NCBI GenBank assembly: GCA_036394195.1
Contig: DASWFO010000151.1
Location: 1 to 52,396 of the forward strand
Origin: DATJPD01 sp036394195
GTDB taxonomy: Bacteria; Pseudomonadota; Alphaproteobacteria; CACIAM-22H2
Direction: 5' to 3'
DNA length: 52,396 nucleotides
Under the pieces are notes generated by a model. The model made no database searches, had not been told where the DNA came from, and saw only the letters and a list, made by a program, of their open reading frames with translations. The translations under genes and the position numbers were made by a program. This document shows positions 35,443 through 43,918 of the stretch, one piece after another (within the stretch, counting starts at the first letter, position 1; each line of letters opens with the position of its first letter).

Positions 35443-37392
35443 TTACGACGCGCCGCTGGCGCGCTCCACGGCCGGTGCCAGCGACGGCCGGCCCTGAAAC
35501 TCCGGGACCAGCCGCCGCAGCAGGGCCAGCGTGGCCGCTGCGTCGCCGTTTCGCGTGGCGGCGGCAATCTCGTCGAGCGGCTTGGCCAGGAACGCCCGGT
35601 CGACGACCCGCGGACTGGCGAGCAGGACGCCGCTCATCGACGTCGGCTGCAGCGGCTCGGCAGCGTGGAACAGCTCTTCGTTCAATTTTTCGCCCGGACG
35701 GAGGCCGATGAAGTCAATCTTGATGTCGACGTCCGGCCGAAGCCCGGACAGGCGGATCATGCGCCGGGCGAGGTCGAGGATTTTCACCGGTTCGCCCATG
35801 TCGAGCACGAAGATGCGGCCGCCATCGGGGCCGCTGTCACCGCCGAGGCCGGCGCCCAGCGCCGACGCCTCGAGAACCAGCTCGACCGCCTCGCGCACGG
35901 TCATGAAATAGCGGGAGATCTCGGTATGCGTGACGGTCAGCGGCCCGCCCGCCGCGAGCTGACGCTGGAACAGTGGCACCACCGAGCCGGTCGAGCCCAG
36001 GACGTTGCCGAAGCGGACGGTCACGAAGCGCGACTTGCCGCCGCGGGCCCGCTCTTCGAGATCGAGAGCCTGGCACCAGCTCTCGGCGAGGCGCTTGCTT
36101 GCTCCCATGACGCTGGAGGGGTTGACGGCCTTGTCGGTCGAAATCAGGACCATCGCCCCCACGCCCGCGGCCCGGCACGCATCGGCGACGTGGCGGGTGC
36201 CGATCACGTTGGTCAGCACCCCCTCGCATGGGTGCGCCTCGACGATCGGCACGTGCTTGAGTGCCGCCGCATGGAAGACGATCGCGGGGCGCTCTCCGGC
36301 GATCAGGGCCGTGATCCGCTCGGCATCCCGCACGTCGGCCAGGAGGGCGACCCGGGAGAGGCCGGGGTGGCGCTCGCGAAGCTCAAGGTCGATCGCATAG
36401 AGGTTGAATTCCGAGTTGTCGACCAGGGCGATGCGCGCCGGGGCGAGCTCGGCGATCTGGCGTACCAGCTCGGCTCCGATGGTGCCGCCGGCTCCGGTGA
36501 CGAGCACCCGCTTGCCGTCGATGAGCGCCTTCATGGCGGCGCGGTTGAGAACCGCTTGCGGCCGGCCGAGTAGGTCTTCGATGGCAATCGGCTGCACGCT
36601 GATGCGGCCGCTGTCGGCGGTGCGGAAATCGGTGAGCCGCGGCAGTCGCGCGACTGTCAGTCCGAGCTGGTCCGCCGAATCGACCAGGCGCCCGAGCGTC
36701 TCGCCCGAGATGCTCGACTTGGCGACGATGATCCGCTGCGGTGTGTTGCCGCGGAGCTTCAGCTTGTCGACGACGCCCGCCAGATCGTCGAGACCGCCCA
36801 TGATCTCGATCCCGCGGATGAAGCGTCCGACGCGCATCGGGCTGTCGTCCACGATGCCGACGACCCGATACTCGGCACCGCCGCGCTGCTCGGTCGATTG
36901 AATGAACATCTCCGCGTTGTCGCCGGCGCCGGCGAGCAAGACAGGAACCCGCTTGTCCGCGGCGCCGTCGAATGCGAACACGAGCCGGCCGTCCTTCAGC
37001 CGCCGATAGAGGATGCGTGGGCCGGCCAGCAGACTGACCAGCACGAACCAGTTGATGAGGACGAGGGCGCGGGGCAGGGCGTCGAGCCGGGTCGTGACGA
37101 ACATCGTGGCGAGGAAGAACAGGACCACGAAGGCCGTGGCGCGGGCGATCGCGATCAGGTCCTTGAGCGAGGCGTAGCGCCAGATGCCGCGGTGAATGTC
37201 GAGCCACCAGAAGACCAGCCCGGCGATCAACGCAAACAGGGCCGTGGCCCCGGCCAGGAACTCGACCGGATAGCTGAACAGGTCGTTGCCGACGCGCAGG
37301 TAGAATGAGATCAGGAACGACAGCGCCGCCATGATCAGATCATGGCCGAACGCGACGGCCGGGCGGGTCAGGCGCTTTAGGATCAAGATCAT
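35443..37392 (-). CDS. WbpM/CapD-type nucleotide-sugar dehydratase (membrane-anchored)
   Basis: A 649-residue protein. Four hydrophobic segments (about residues 10-125) anchor it in the inner membrane. A CoA-binding-like domain follows (PVLLAGAGDNAEMFIQSTE), then a short-chain dehydratase domain starting VLVTGAGGTIGAELVRQIAE (NAD site). FHAAALKHVPIVE and LISTDKAVNPSSVMGASKR have Met in place of the catalytic Tyr, as in WbpM/FlaA1 proteins. The family removes water from UDP-GlcNAc to give 4-keto-6-deoxy sugars. With the Per-like aminotransferase nearby this suggests a 4-amino-4,6-dideoxy sugar. ATG 37392 is chosen. Confidence 0.9.
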   Translation of the reverse strand: MILILKRLTRPAVAFGHDLIMAALSFLISFYLRVGNDLFSYPVEFLAGATALFALIAGLVFWWLDIHRGIWRYASLKDLIAIARATAFVVLFFLATMFVTTRLDALPRALVLINWFVLVSLLAGPRILYRRLKDGRLVFAFDGAADKRVPVLLAGAGDNAEMFIQSTEQRGGAEYRVVGIVDDSPMRVGRFIRGIEIMGGLDDLAGVVDKLKLRGNTPQRIIVAKSSISGETLGRLVDSADQLGLTVARLPRLTDFRTADSGRISVQPIAIEDLLGRPQAVLNRAAMKALIDGKRVLVTGAGGTIGAELVRQIAELAPARIALVDNSEFNLYAIDLELRERHPGLSRVALLADVRDAERITALIAGERPAIVFHAAALKHVPIVEAHPCEGVLTNVIGTRHVADACRAAGVGAMVLISTDKAVNPSSVMGASKRLAESWCQALDLEERARGGKSRFVTVRFGNVLGSTGSVVPLFQRQLAAGGPLTVTHTEISRYFMTVREAVELVLEASALGAGLGGDSGPDGGRIFVLDMGEPVKILDLARRMIRLSGLRPDVDIKIDFIGLRPGEKLNEELFHAAEPLQPTSMSGVLLASPRVVDRAFLAKPLDEIAAATRNGDAAATLALLRRLVPEFQGRPSLAPAVERASGAS

Positions 37393-37457
37393 AGGTCGAG
37401 TCGGGCCCGGCCAAGTTCTAGCACAAACCCCCCGGCTGGCACGTGGGCCAATCCGGG

Positions 37458-38585
37458 TCAGCCGCAGGCTTGCAGAAGGGCTTGGGCGATGCACTCAACG
37501 GTCGCTTCGTCGAGGTACGGATGCATCGGCAAGGCCATAATTTGCCCGCAGATTTTCTCGGAAACAGGCAGGCTGAGCCCGTGCGCGAAGCGGGCAAAGG
37601 CCGGCTGGACGTGCAGCGGCTTGGGATAGTAGACAGCCGTCGGAATGCCTTGCTGGGTGAGCTTTTCGCGGACAGCGTCGCGCCTCGGCACCCGCACGCA
37701 ATATTGCGCCCAGGCGCTGGTCGCGTCCTTGCGGCGCGGCGGCAGGACGAGCCGCCCCTTGAGGCGACGGTCGTATTCGCTCGCCCAGCGTTCGCGGGCG
37801 TCGAGCTCGTCCTGAAATACCTCGAGCTTGGCCAGCAGGACCGCGGCCTGCAGGGTATCGAGCCGGCCGTTCGTGCCCAGCCGCACGATGTCGTAACGAT
37901 CGTCGCCTTCACCGTGCATGCGGATCGAGCGCAAGATTTTTGCGTCGTCGGCGCTATCGGTCAGGATGGCGCCGCCGTCGCCGTAGCAGCCGAGCGGCTT
38001 GGCCGGAAAGAAGCTCACCGCCGTCATCGGCGCCAGGGTCCCGACGCGGCGATTGCCCAGCGCCGCCCCGTAGCTCTGGGCCGCGTCGGCGAGCACGAAC
38101 AAGCCGTGCCGCCGCACGATCGAGTCGATCGCCGCGTAATCCGCCGGCAGGCCGAACAAGTCCACGGGGATGACGGCGCGGGGCCGCAGTTCGCCCCGGC
38201 GGCGCACCGTCTCGACCGCCGAGTCCAGGGCCGCCGGATCGATGTTGTAGCTGTCTTCCGCCACGTCGACGAAGACCGGCGTGGCACCCACCGCCAGCAC
38301 GACTTCCGCCGTGGCCGGGAAGGTGAAGCCCGGCAGGAACACCGCGTCGCCCGGCCCGATGCCTTCGGCCATGAGCGGCATATGCAGCGCCTCGGTCCCG
38401 CTCGCCACGGCGATCGCATGACGGGCTCCCGAGAACGATGCAAGCGCCGTCTCGAGCTCTGCGACTTCCGGGCCGAGGATGTACTGGCCGTGCTCCAGGA
38501 CTTTGCGCATGCGGGCGTCGATCGAGGGGCGCAGACGTGCGTATTGCGCTTTGAGATCGACGAAGGGAAGCGGCTGGGACGACAT
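37458..38585 (-). CDS. DegT/DnrJ/EryC1 sugar aminotransferase, WbpE-like
   Basis: A 375-residue PLP enzyme. VDLKAQYARLRPSIDARM, GQYILGPEVAELE, ASGTEALHM, DAAQSYGA and SFFPAKPLGCYGDGGAI (Schiff-base Lys) follow the WbpE/3-aminotransferase branch closely, as do AVYYPKPLHVQPAF and LPMHPYLDEATV. WbpE converts UDP-3-keto-GlcNAcA to the 3-amino sugar. A related 3-keto substrate is likely here. The ATG at 38585 has a GGAGCAAGTTC stretch upstream. Sixty-five nt separate it from the dehydratase start. Confidence 0.87.
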   Translation of the reverse strand: MSSQPLPFVDLKAQYARLRPSIDARMRKVLEHGQYILGPEVAELETALASFSGARHAIAVASGTEALHMPLMAEGIGPGDAVFLPGFTFPATAEVVLAVGATPVFVDVAEDSYNIDPAALDSAVETVRRRGELRPRAVIPVDLFGLPADYAAIDSIVRRHGLFVLADAAQSYGAALGNRRVGTLAPMTAVSFFPAKPLGCYGDGGAILTDSADDAKILRSIRMHGEGDDRYDIVRLGTNGRLDTLQAAVLLAKLEVFQDELDARERWASEYDRRLKGRLVLPPRRKDATSAWAQYCVRVPRRDAVREKLTQQGIPTAVYYPKPLHVQPAFARFAHGLSLPVSEKICGQIMALPMHPYLDEATVECIAQALLQACG

Positions 38586-38610
38586 GAACTTGCTCCTGCA
38601 ACGCGGCCCT

Positions 38611-38645
38611 TAAAAACACGAAGGCCGCCGGCGGATCCGGCGGCC
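38611..38645 (-). terminator. possible Rho-independent terminator
   Basis: A perfect 9-bp GC-rich stem (38637-38645 with 38623-38631, GGCCGCCGG/CCGGCGGCC) is followed on the minus strand, after six mixed bases, by TTTTTA (38616-38611). It lies between the two aminotransferase genes and may split the minus arm of the locus into two transcripts. Confidence 0.5.
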
Positions 38646-38670
38646 CCGATGGCAACCGAGGGCGCTCTAG

Positions 38671-40134
38671 CTAGGCGATCCCGATCCGCCGGGCGAGCCG
38701 TCGCGCGGCAAACTGCCGCTCGACCACGCCGCTGATATAGGTGATCTCGGCCCTCGTCAACGTCACCGCCGAGGGCAGGCTGATGCCGCCCTCGGACAGC
38801 TCATCGGTCACCGGAAACGAGCGATTGCCCGCATAGGCGCGGTACGGCGGCATGACGTGCAGAGGATAGAACAGCGGCCGCGTTTCGACTCCGGCCTTGT
38901 CCAAACGTCCCATGAACTCGTCGCGGCTGAGGCCGAGCGGGCCGAAATTGCCGATGACGGAATAGGCCCAGTAGGTGTTCAGGTGATCCGGCAAGGCGGT
39001 CGGCAGGCTCAGTCCGTCGACGCGGCCGAGATGCGTGCCGTATTGGCGCGCGACGTCGAGCTTGCAGGCGAGGAACCGGTCGAGCTGCTCGATCTGCGCG
39101 CAGCCGACAGCGGCTTGCAGATTGGTCAGGCGATAATTGTACCCGACCTCGAGATGCCAGTAGCGCTTGGCGGAATCCATGCCGTGATCGCGCAGCCGGC
39201 GCGCGCGCTGAGCGACGGCGGCATCGCGGAAGACGACGGCCCCGCCTTCGCCCGTGGTGATGAGCTTGTTGGAGAAGAAGCTGAATGTCCCGGCGTCGCC
39301 GATCGCGCCGCACGGCTGGCCCTTGTATTCCGATCCCATCGCCTCGGCGGCGTCCTCGATCACGAACAGGTTGTGACGCTTGGCCAGGGCCATGATCGGG
39401 CCCATGTCCGCCGGCTGTCCGTAGAGATGGACCGGCATGATGGCCTTGGTGCGCGAGGTGATCGCTGCCGCCGCGGCCGCCGGATCCATGTTCCAGGATT
39501 TGCGGTCGACGTCCACGATGACGGGCGTGGCGCCGGCTTGAATGACTGTGTTGATCGTCGCCGCGAAGGTGAGGTCGGGGACGACCACCTCGTCGCCGGG
39601 CCCGACGCCGAGGGCCAGCAGTGCCAGATGCAAGGCGACGGTGCCGTTGGATACGGCAAGGGCGTGCTCCATGCCGAGACGCTTGGCGATCTCGGCTTCG
39701 AAGCGCCGCACGAATCCCCCTTGCGAGGAGATCCAGCGCGTCTCGATGCACTCGGTGACGTATTTGAGCTCGTTGCCGGACAGCGACGGCTCGGCCACGG
39801 GAATCCGTCGTCCGTTCGCTGCCGTCGCAAGCTCGACCGGGCGTCCCTCGCCGTCAAGCAGCGGTACTAGGCCGTGCTCGTCGAGCGATTTTGCAATCTG
39901 GGCGGCGCCAGCGGACGCCGGCAACGCGCCGTTCGGGCGCAGGGCCGGGCCGACAGCGCTGTCGAGGCCGTGGCCCGCATTGACCGCGGCTTCCAGCGCC
40001 GCTGCGTCGACCAGGCCCTTGTAGCGGCCGCGCGCGTCGACGCTGATCGCGATCGCGGGCCCCGGCTGATCGATCACGCCGAGCGTTGCGCGGAGGCTAT
40101 CGCTCTCCCGAACAGTAAGCTTTTCCAAAGACAT
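38671..40134 (-). CDS. CBS-like domain fused to DegT-family sugar aminotransferase
   Basis: A 487-residue two-part protein. Residues 1 to about 105 look like a degenerate CBS pair (LTVRESDSLRATLGVID... AISVDARGRYKGLVD, then AAQIAKSLDEHGLVPLLDGE). The rest is a Per/RfbE-type 4-aminotransferase: SGNELKYVTECIETRWISSQ, SNGTVALHLALLALGVGPGD, VIEDAAEAMGSEYKG, FFSNKLITTGEGGA (Schiff-base Lys) and YWHLEVGYNYRLTNLQAA. Family members lacking the extra domain are about 370 residues. The fusion suggests nucleotide-type allosteric control. ATG 40134 is chosen. Codons further upstream look non-coding. Confidence 0.85.
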   Translation of the reverse strand: MSLEKLTVRESDSLRATLGVIDQPGPAIAISVDARGRYKGLVDAAALEAAVNAGHGLDSAVGPALRPNGALPASAGAAQIAKSLDEHGLVPLLDGEGRPVELATAANGRRIPVAEPSLSGNELKYVTECIETRWISSQGGFVRRFEAEIAKRLGMEHALAVSNGTVALHLALLALGVGPGDEVVVPDLTFAATINTVIQAGATPVIVDVDRKSWNMDPAAAAAAITSRTKAIMPVHLYGQPADMGPIMALAKRHNLFVIEDAAEAMGSEYKGQPCGAIGDAGTFSFFSNKLITTGEGGAVVFRDAAVAQRARRLRDHGMDSAKRYWHLEVGYNYRLTNLQAAVGCAQIEQLDRFLACKLDVARQYGTHLGRVDGLSLPTALPDHLNTYWAYSVIGNFGPLGLSRDEFMGRLDKAGVETRPLFYPLHVMPPYRAYAGNRSFPVTDELSEGGISLPSAVTLTRAEITYISGVVERQFAARRLARRIGIA

Positions 40135-40273
40135 ATGGGATCCCACCCGAGCCGAAAGCCACCCGACTGGGTCGCTCACGCAAGGCACAACGCGAGGGCC
40201 TGGAAAGTAATTCCCGCGCTCCTGCGGTGTCAAATGCGGCCGCCGGGACGGCTGATGCGTCGCCCGCCATTTG

Positions 40274-41554
40274 CTAAAGATGCCAGCGTTGGATGTTCGG
40301 CGGCAGCTCCACGCGGCGCCACATTCCCTTCACGTCGGCGACGAGGCCGCGCGGTTTCAGGAAGTTCGCCAGGCGGGCGCCGGAGAACGCGGCATAATCG
40401 GCATGGGCGACGGCGCCGATCACGCATTCATAGCCCTCGGCGCGGTCGAGGGCGGTCAATAATTTGATGCGGTAAAGGGCCTCTGCTTCGGCGGCGTCGG
40501 CATGGGGATCGTGCACGTCGACGCCGAGGCCCCAGCGCTCGAGCCCGCGCACGAGATCGATCACCTTGGAATTGCGCAGGTCCGAAACATTCTCCTTGAA
40601 CGTCAATCCGAGGACGAGGACTCGGCCTCGCTCGCCGGTGCGCTGTTGGGCGAGCATGCGCGCGACGCTGTCGGCGATATGCGTCCCCATGGCGTCGTTG
40701 ATGCGGCGGCCGGCCAGGATGATCTCCGGATGATAGCCAAGGCGCTGCGCGCTGTCGGCGAGGTAGTAGGGATCGACGCCGATGCAGTGCCCGCCCACCA
40801 GGCCCGGCGAGAACGGCAGGAAGTTCCACTTGGTCCGCGCCGCTTCGAGCACGTCGAAGACCGACAGGCCGAGCTTATTGAAGATCATGGCGACTTCGTT
40901 GATGAACGCGATGTTGATGTCGCGTTGCGCGTTTTCGATGACCTTCGCCGCTTCGGCGGTGCGGATGTCGCGGGCGATGAAGACACCGCCCGAGGTCATG
41001 CTGCCGTAGACCTGAGCCAGGCGTTCGGTCACCTCGGGCGTCTGGCCGGCCACGACCTTGGTGATGCGGTCGACCGTGTGCTCGCGATCGCCCGGATTGA
41101 CGCGCTCCGGGCTGTAGCCCAGGAAAAAATCACGGCCGCAGACCAACCCGGACGCCGCGGCGATTTCCGGGCCGCAAATGTCCTCGGTGACTCCCGGATA
41201 CACCGTCGATTCGAGCGTCACGATGGCGCCGCGGCGAAGGGCCCGCCCGACGGTCCGGCAGGCGGCTTTCACCATGGTCAAGTCGGGACGATTGGCGTCG
41301 TCAACCGGGGTGGGAACGGTGATGACGTAAACGTCCTGCGCTTTGATCTCATCGGGATCGCCCGTGAGATGGAGCCCGGCGGCTTGCAGCCCGTCGCGTC
41401 CGACTTCACCGTTGCGGTCCCGCCCCGCGCGCAGATCCGCGATCCGTTCGGCCTTGGTGTCGAAGCCGATGACCTGGTTGGCGCGCGCCAACGCAATCGC
41501 CAGCGGCAATCCGACATAGCCGAGGCCGATGACGCAAATTCGCGGTTTCATCAC
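40274..41554 (-). CDS. UDP-sugar 6-dehydrogenase, TviB/WbpO type
   Basis: A 426-residue NAD-dependent enzyme that oxidises C6 of a UDP-N-acetylhexosamine to the uronic acid. ICVIGLGYVGLPLAIALARA is the NAD fold. VITVPTPVDD, ESTVYPGVTEDICGP, YSPERVNPGDREHTV and NAQRDINIAFINEVAMIF are family motifs, and GLVGGHCIGVDPYYLA contains the catalytic Cys. The sequence follows the Vi-antigen TviB/WbpO branch rather than WecC by eye. It opens the minus arm, facing asnB across a 416-bp divergent region. Confidence 0.9.
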   Translation of the reverse strand: MMKPRICVIGLGYVGLPLAIALARANQVIGFDTKAERIADLRAGRDRNGEVGRDGLQAAGLHLTGDPDEIKAQDVYVITVPTPVDDANRPDLTMVKAACRTVGRALRRGAIVTLESTVYPGVTEDICGPEIAAASGLVCGRDFFLGYSPERVNPGDREHTVDRITKVVAGQTPEVTERLAQVYGSMTSGGVFIARDIRTAEAAKVIENAQRDINIAFINEVAMIFNKLGLSVFDVLEAARTKWNFLPFSPGLVGGHCIGVDPYYLADSAQRLGYHPEIILAGRRINDAMGTHIADSVARMLAQQRTGERGRVLVLGLTFKENVSDLRNSKVIDLVRGLERWGLGVDVHDPHADAAEAEALYRIKLLTALDRAEGYECVIGAVAHADYAAFSGARLANFLKPRGLVADVKGMWRRVELPPNIQRWHL

Positions 41555-41970
41555 CGAAGGGGTCCCACTCGTTCGCTCAGCCGCGGCGTTTAATGACGCG
41601 GCCGGAGGATGTCAAATCAGGGCCGCTTTGTCACAGACTGGCTGGTGCCCGGACCAGACCTGCGGCCTGCCGCCGGCGGCGGCGACTCCGCCGGGTGGTG
41701 GACGGCAAAGGCTCCGGCGAAAGACCCACTGATGCGCTGGGACAATATAAGTAAGTCATATCATGGCAATCCACTTTTAAGGTTGCCGCGCGCCGCCGGA
41801 TTGAACAATTTGCTGTCGGTTCCGGCTCTAAAGGGAACGCGGGAGCCGCCGCGGTCAGCGGTGACGATGGCGGGGGTTGGGGCACTTGGCGTCGGCCCGA
41901 TTGGTCGGACGGTCCAGGCACCCGGAGTGCGGTAGCTTGTGCAAAGGATCAGACATTTGAGCAAATCGCC
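41555..41970. other. divergent control region between the two arms of the polysaccharide locus
   Basis: A 416-bp gap with no convincing gene. A frame at 41609-41935 lacks a ribosome-binding site and motifs. The AT-rich stretch GGACAATATAAGTAAGTCAT (41739-41758) is the best candidate for promoter elements. Nothing else, such as operator repeats, was recognised. Confidence 0.45.
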
Positions 41971-43872
41971 GTGTGCGGCATCGCCGGGGCGCTGAGCTTC
42001 GATCCGGCACGTTTTGCTGTCAGCGATACTCTGCTGACGGCGATGCGCGACACGATGGCGCATCGCGGCCCGGACGGCATCGGCCTATGGCGGTCGGCGG
42101 ACGCGCGTGTCGGACTCGCGCATCGGCGGCTGGCGATCATCGACCTGTCGAACGCCGCCCTGCAGCCGATGAGCAACGAGGACGGCAGCTTGCAGATCGT
42201 CTTCAACGGCGAGATCTACAATCATGCCGACATCCGGGCCGAGCTGGTCGCCAAAGGCGGCCACAGCTGGAAGACCGACCACTCCGACACGGAGGTGATC
42301 CTTCATGCCTTCGAGGAGTGGGGCATCGACTGCTTGGCCAAGTTCCGCGGCATGTTTGCGTTCGCGTTATGGGATGCCCGGAGCCGCTCCCTCTGGCTCG
42401 TTCGCGATCGCATCGGGATCAAGCCGCTCTACTACGCGCTCGATGATCGCGGCGTGAGGTTCGCCTCCGAGATCAAGGCGATCCTCGCGGACAAGGGCTA
42501 TCCGCGCCGCGTCAACGAGCAGGCCCTGTTTCACTTTCTTTCGTTCCTCGCATCTCCCGCTCCGGCGACCCTGTTCGAGGGGATCGAGAAGCTGCCGGCG
42601 GGCAGCTGGGTTCGGATCAGCCAGGACGGCCAAGTCGAGCGGCGGCGATGGTGGGACGCGCTGGACGCAGTCGAGCCGTTCACGGGCTGGACGGATCAAG
42701 CAATCGCGGAGCGGATGCTCGACGAGCTTCGGACGTCGGTGCGGTTGCGCAAGGTGTCCGATGTTCCGGTGGGCGTGTTCCTGTCCGGCGGCGTCGATTC
42801 CAGCACGAATCTCCGCCTGTTCGCCGAGGAGGAGGGCGCCACGACCAAGGCGTTCTCGATCACCTATCCGCGCGATCAGGCCAGTGTGGCCGATGAGATC
42901 CCATATGCGCAGATGATCGCGCGCCAGGTGGGCGCCGAGCACCACATCATGAAGGTGACGGAAGACGATCTGCTCGGCTTCGTCGACCGGATGGTCGAGC
43001 TGCAGGACGAGCCGATCGCCGATCCGGTGTGCGTGCCGGTCTACTACGTGTCCAAGCTCGCGCGCGAGAACGGCGTGACCGTCTGCCAAGTCGGCGAGGG
43101 CGCCGATGAGCTCTTCTGCGGATATCCGCGCTGGCGCGCGGTTCTGCAGCTCGAACGCATGAACGCCTGGCCGGTGCCGGCGCCGCTCAAACGCCTCGGC
43201 CTCGGCGCGTTGCGCGGCTTGGGTGTCGGCGATCGGTCCATGACCGAATACCTGCGCCGCGCCGTCGACGGTCTGCCGATCTTCTGGGGCGGGGCCGAAG
43301 CCTTCACCGAGGACCACAAGCGGTCCTTGCTGTCGCCCCGGCTGCGCGAGCGCTTCCACAGCTATTCGTCGTGGGAGGCGATTGCGCCGATTCGACAACG
43401 CTTCGAATCGGCTTCGCCGAATCCGTCATCGCTCGCCTGGATGACCTATCTCGACCTCAACCTCCGTCTCCCCGAGCTGTTGCTGATGCGGGTCGACAAG
43501 ATGAGCATGGGCGTCGGCGTCGAAGCGCGGGTCCCGTTTCTCGATCACCGGCTGGTGGAGCTGGCTCTCGGCATTCCCGCCGCCGCGCAGCTCCGCAACG
43601 GCAACCTCAAGAACATCCTCAAGATGGCGGTCCGCGGGCTGATCCCGGACGCGATCATCGACCGTCGCAAACAAGGCTTTGCCGTGCCGATGGCCGATTG
43701 GCTGCGCGGCCGGCTGGGCGCCGAAATGGCCGCGACCTTGCGCAAGTTCTGCCGCCAGACGGATCTCCTCGACCCGAATGCCGTCGAGACCCTTATCGCG
43801 CGCGGTCACCGGGTCCAGGTCTGGTGCCTTTACAATCTGGCCTTGTGGTGGAATCGATTTGCGCTCACCTGA
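41971..43872 (+). CDS. asnB: asparagine synthase-type glutamine amidotransferase
   Basis: A 633-residue class II amidotransferase. The start is a GTG and the protein begins MCGIAGALSF, so Cys2 becomes the N-terminal nucleophile. The GATase domain (to about 215) has HRGPDGIGLW, HRRLAIIDLS and FNGEIYNHADIR. The ATP-pyrophosphatase domain has VFLSGGVDSSTNLRLF. Sequence alone fits AsnB. In polysaccharide loci such as that of WbpS in Pseudomonas O6, relatives amidate uronic acids, so sugar amidation is a strong alternative here. Confidence 0.88.
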   Translation: MCGIAGALSFDPARFAVSDTLLTAMRDTMAHRGPDGIGLWRSADARVGLAHRRLAIIDLSNAALQPMSNEDGSLQIVFNGEIYNHADIRAELVAKGGHSWKTDHSDTEVILHAFEEWGIDCLAKFRGMFAFALWDARSRSLWLVRDRIGIKPLYYALDDRGVRFASEIKAILADKGYPRRVNEQALFHFLSFLASPAPATLFEGIEKLPAGSWVRISQDGQVERRRWWDALDAVEPFTGWTDQAIAERMLDELRTSVRLRKVSDVPVGVFLSGGVDSSTNLRLFAEEEGATTKAFSITYPRDQASVADEIPYAQMIARQVGAEHHIMKVTEDDLLGFVDRMVELQDEPIADPVCVPVYYVSKLARENGVTVCQVGEGADELFCGYPRWRAVLQLERMNAWPVPAPLKRLGLGALRGLGVGDRSMTEYLRRAVDGLPIFWGGAEAFTEDHKRSLLSPRLRERFHSYSSWEAIAPIRQRFESASPNPSSLAWMTYLDLNLRLPELLLMRVDKMSMGVGVEARVPFLDHRLVELALGIPAAAQLRNGNLKNILKMAVRGLIPDAIIDRRKQGFAVPMADWLRGRLGAEMAATLRKFCRQTDLLDPNAVETLIARGHRVQVWCLYNLALWWNRFALT

Positions 43873-43918
43873 GAATGTCTCGCGGGAGCCGGCAGATCGC
43901 TTCGTGGGCGATCAAATC

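Noticed and set aside
41609..41935. 108-codon frame in the divergent polysaccharide promoter region
   Set aside because: No ribosome-binding site and no recognisable protein pattern. It lies where promoters are expected.
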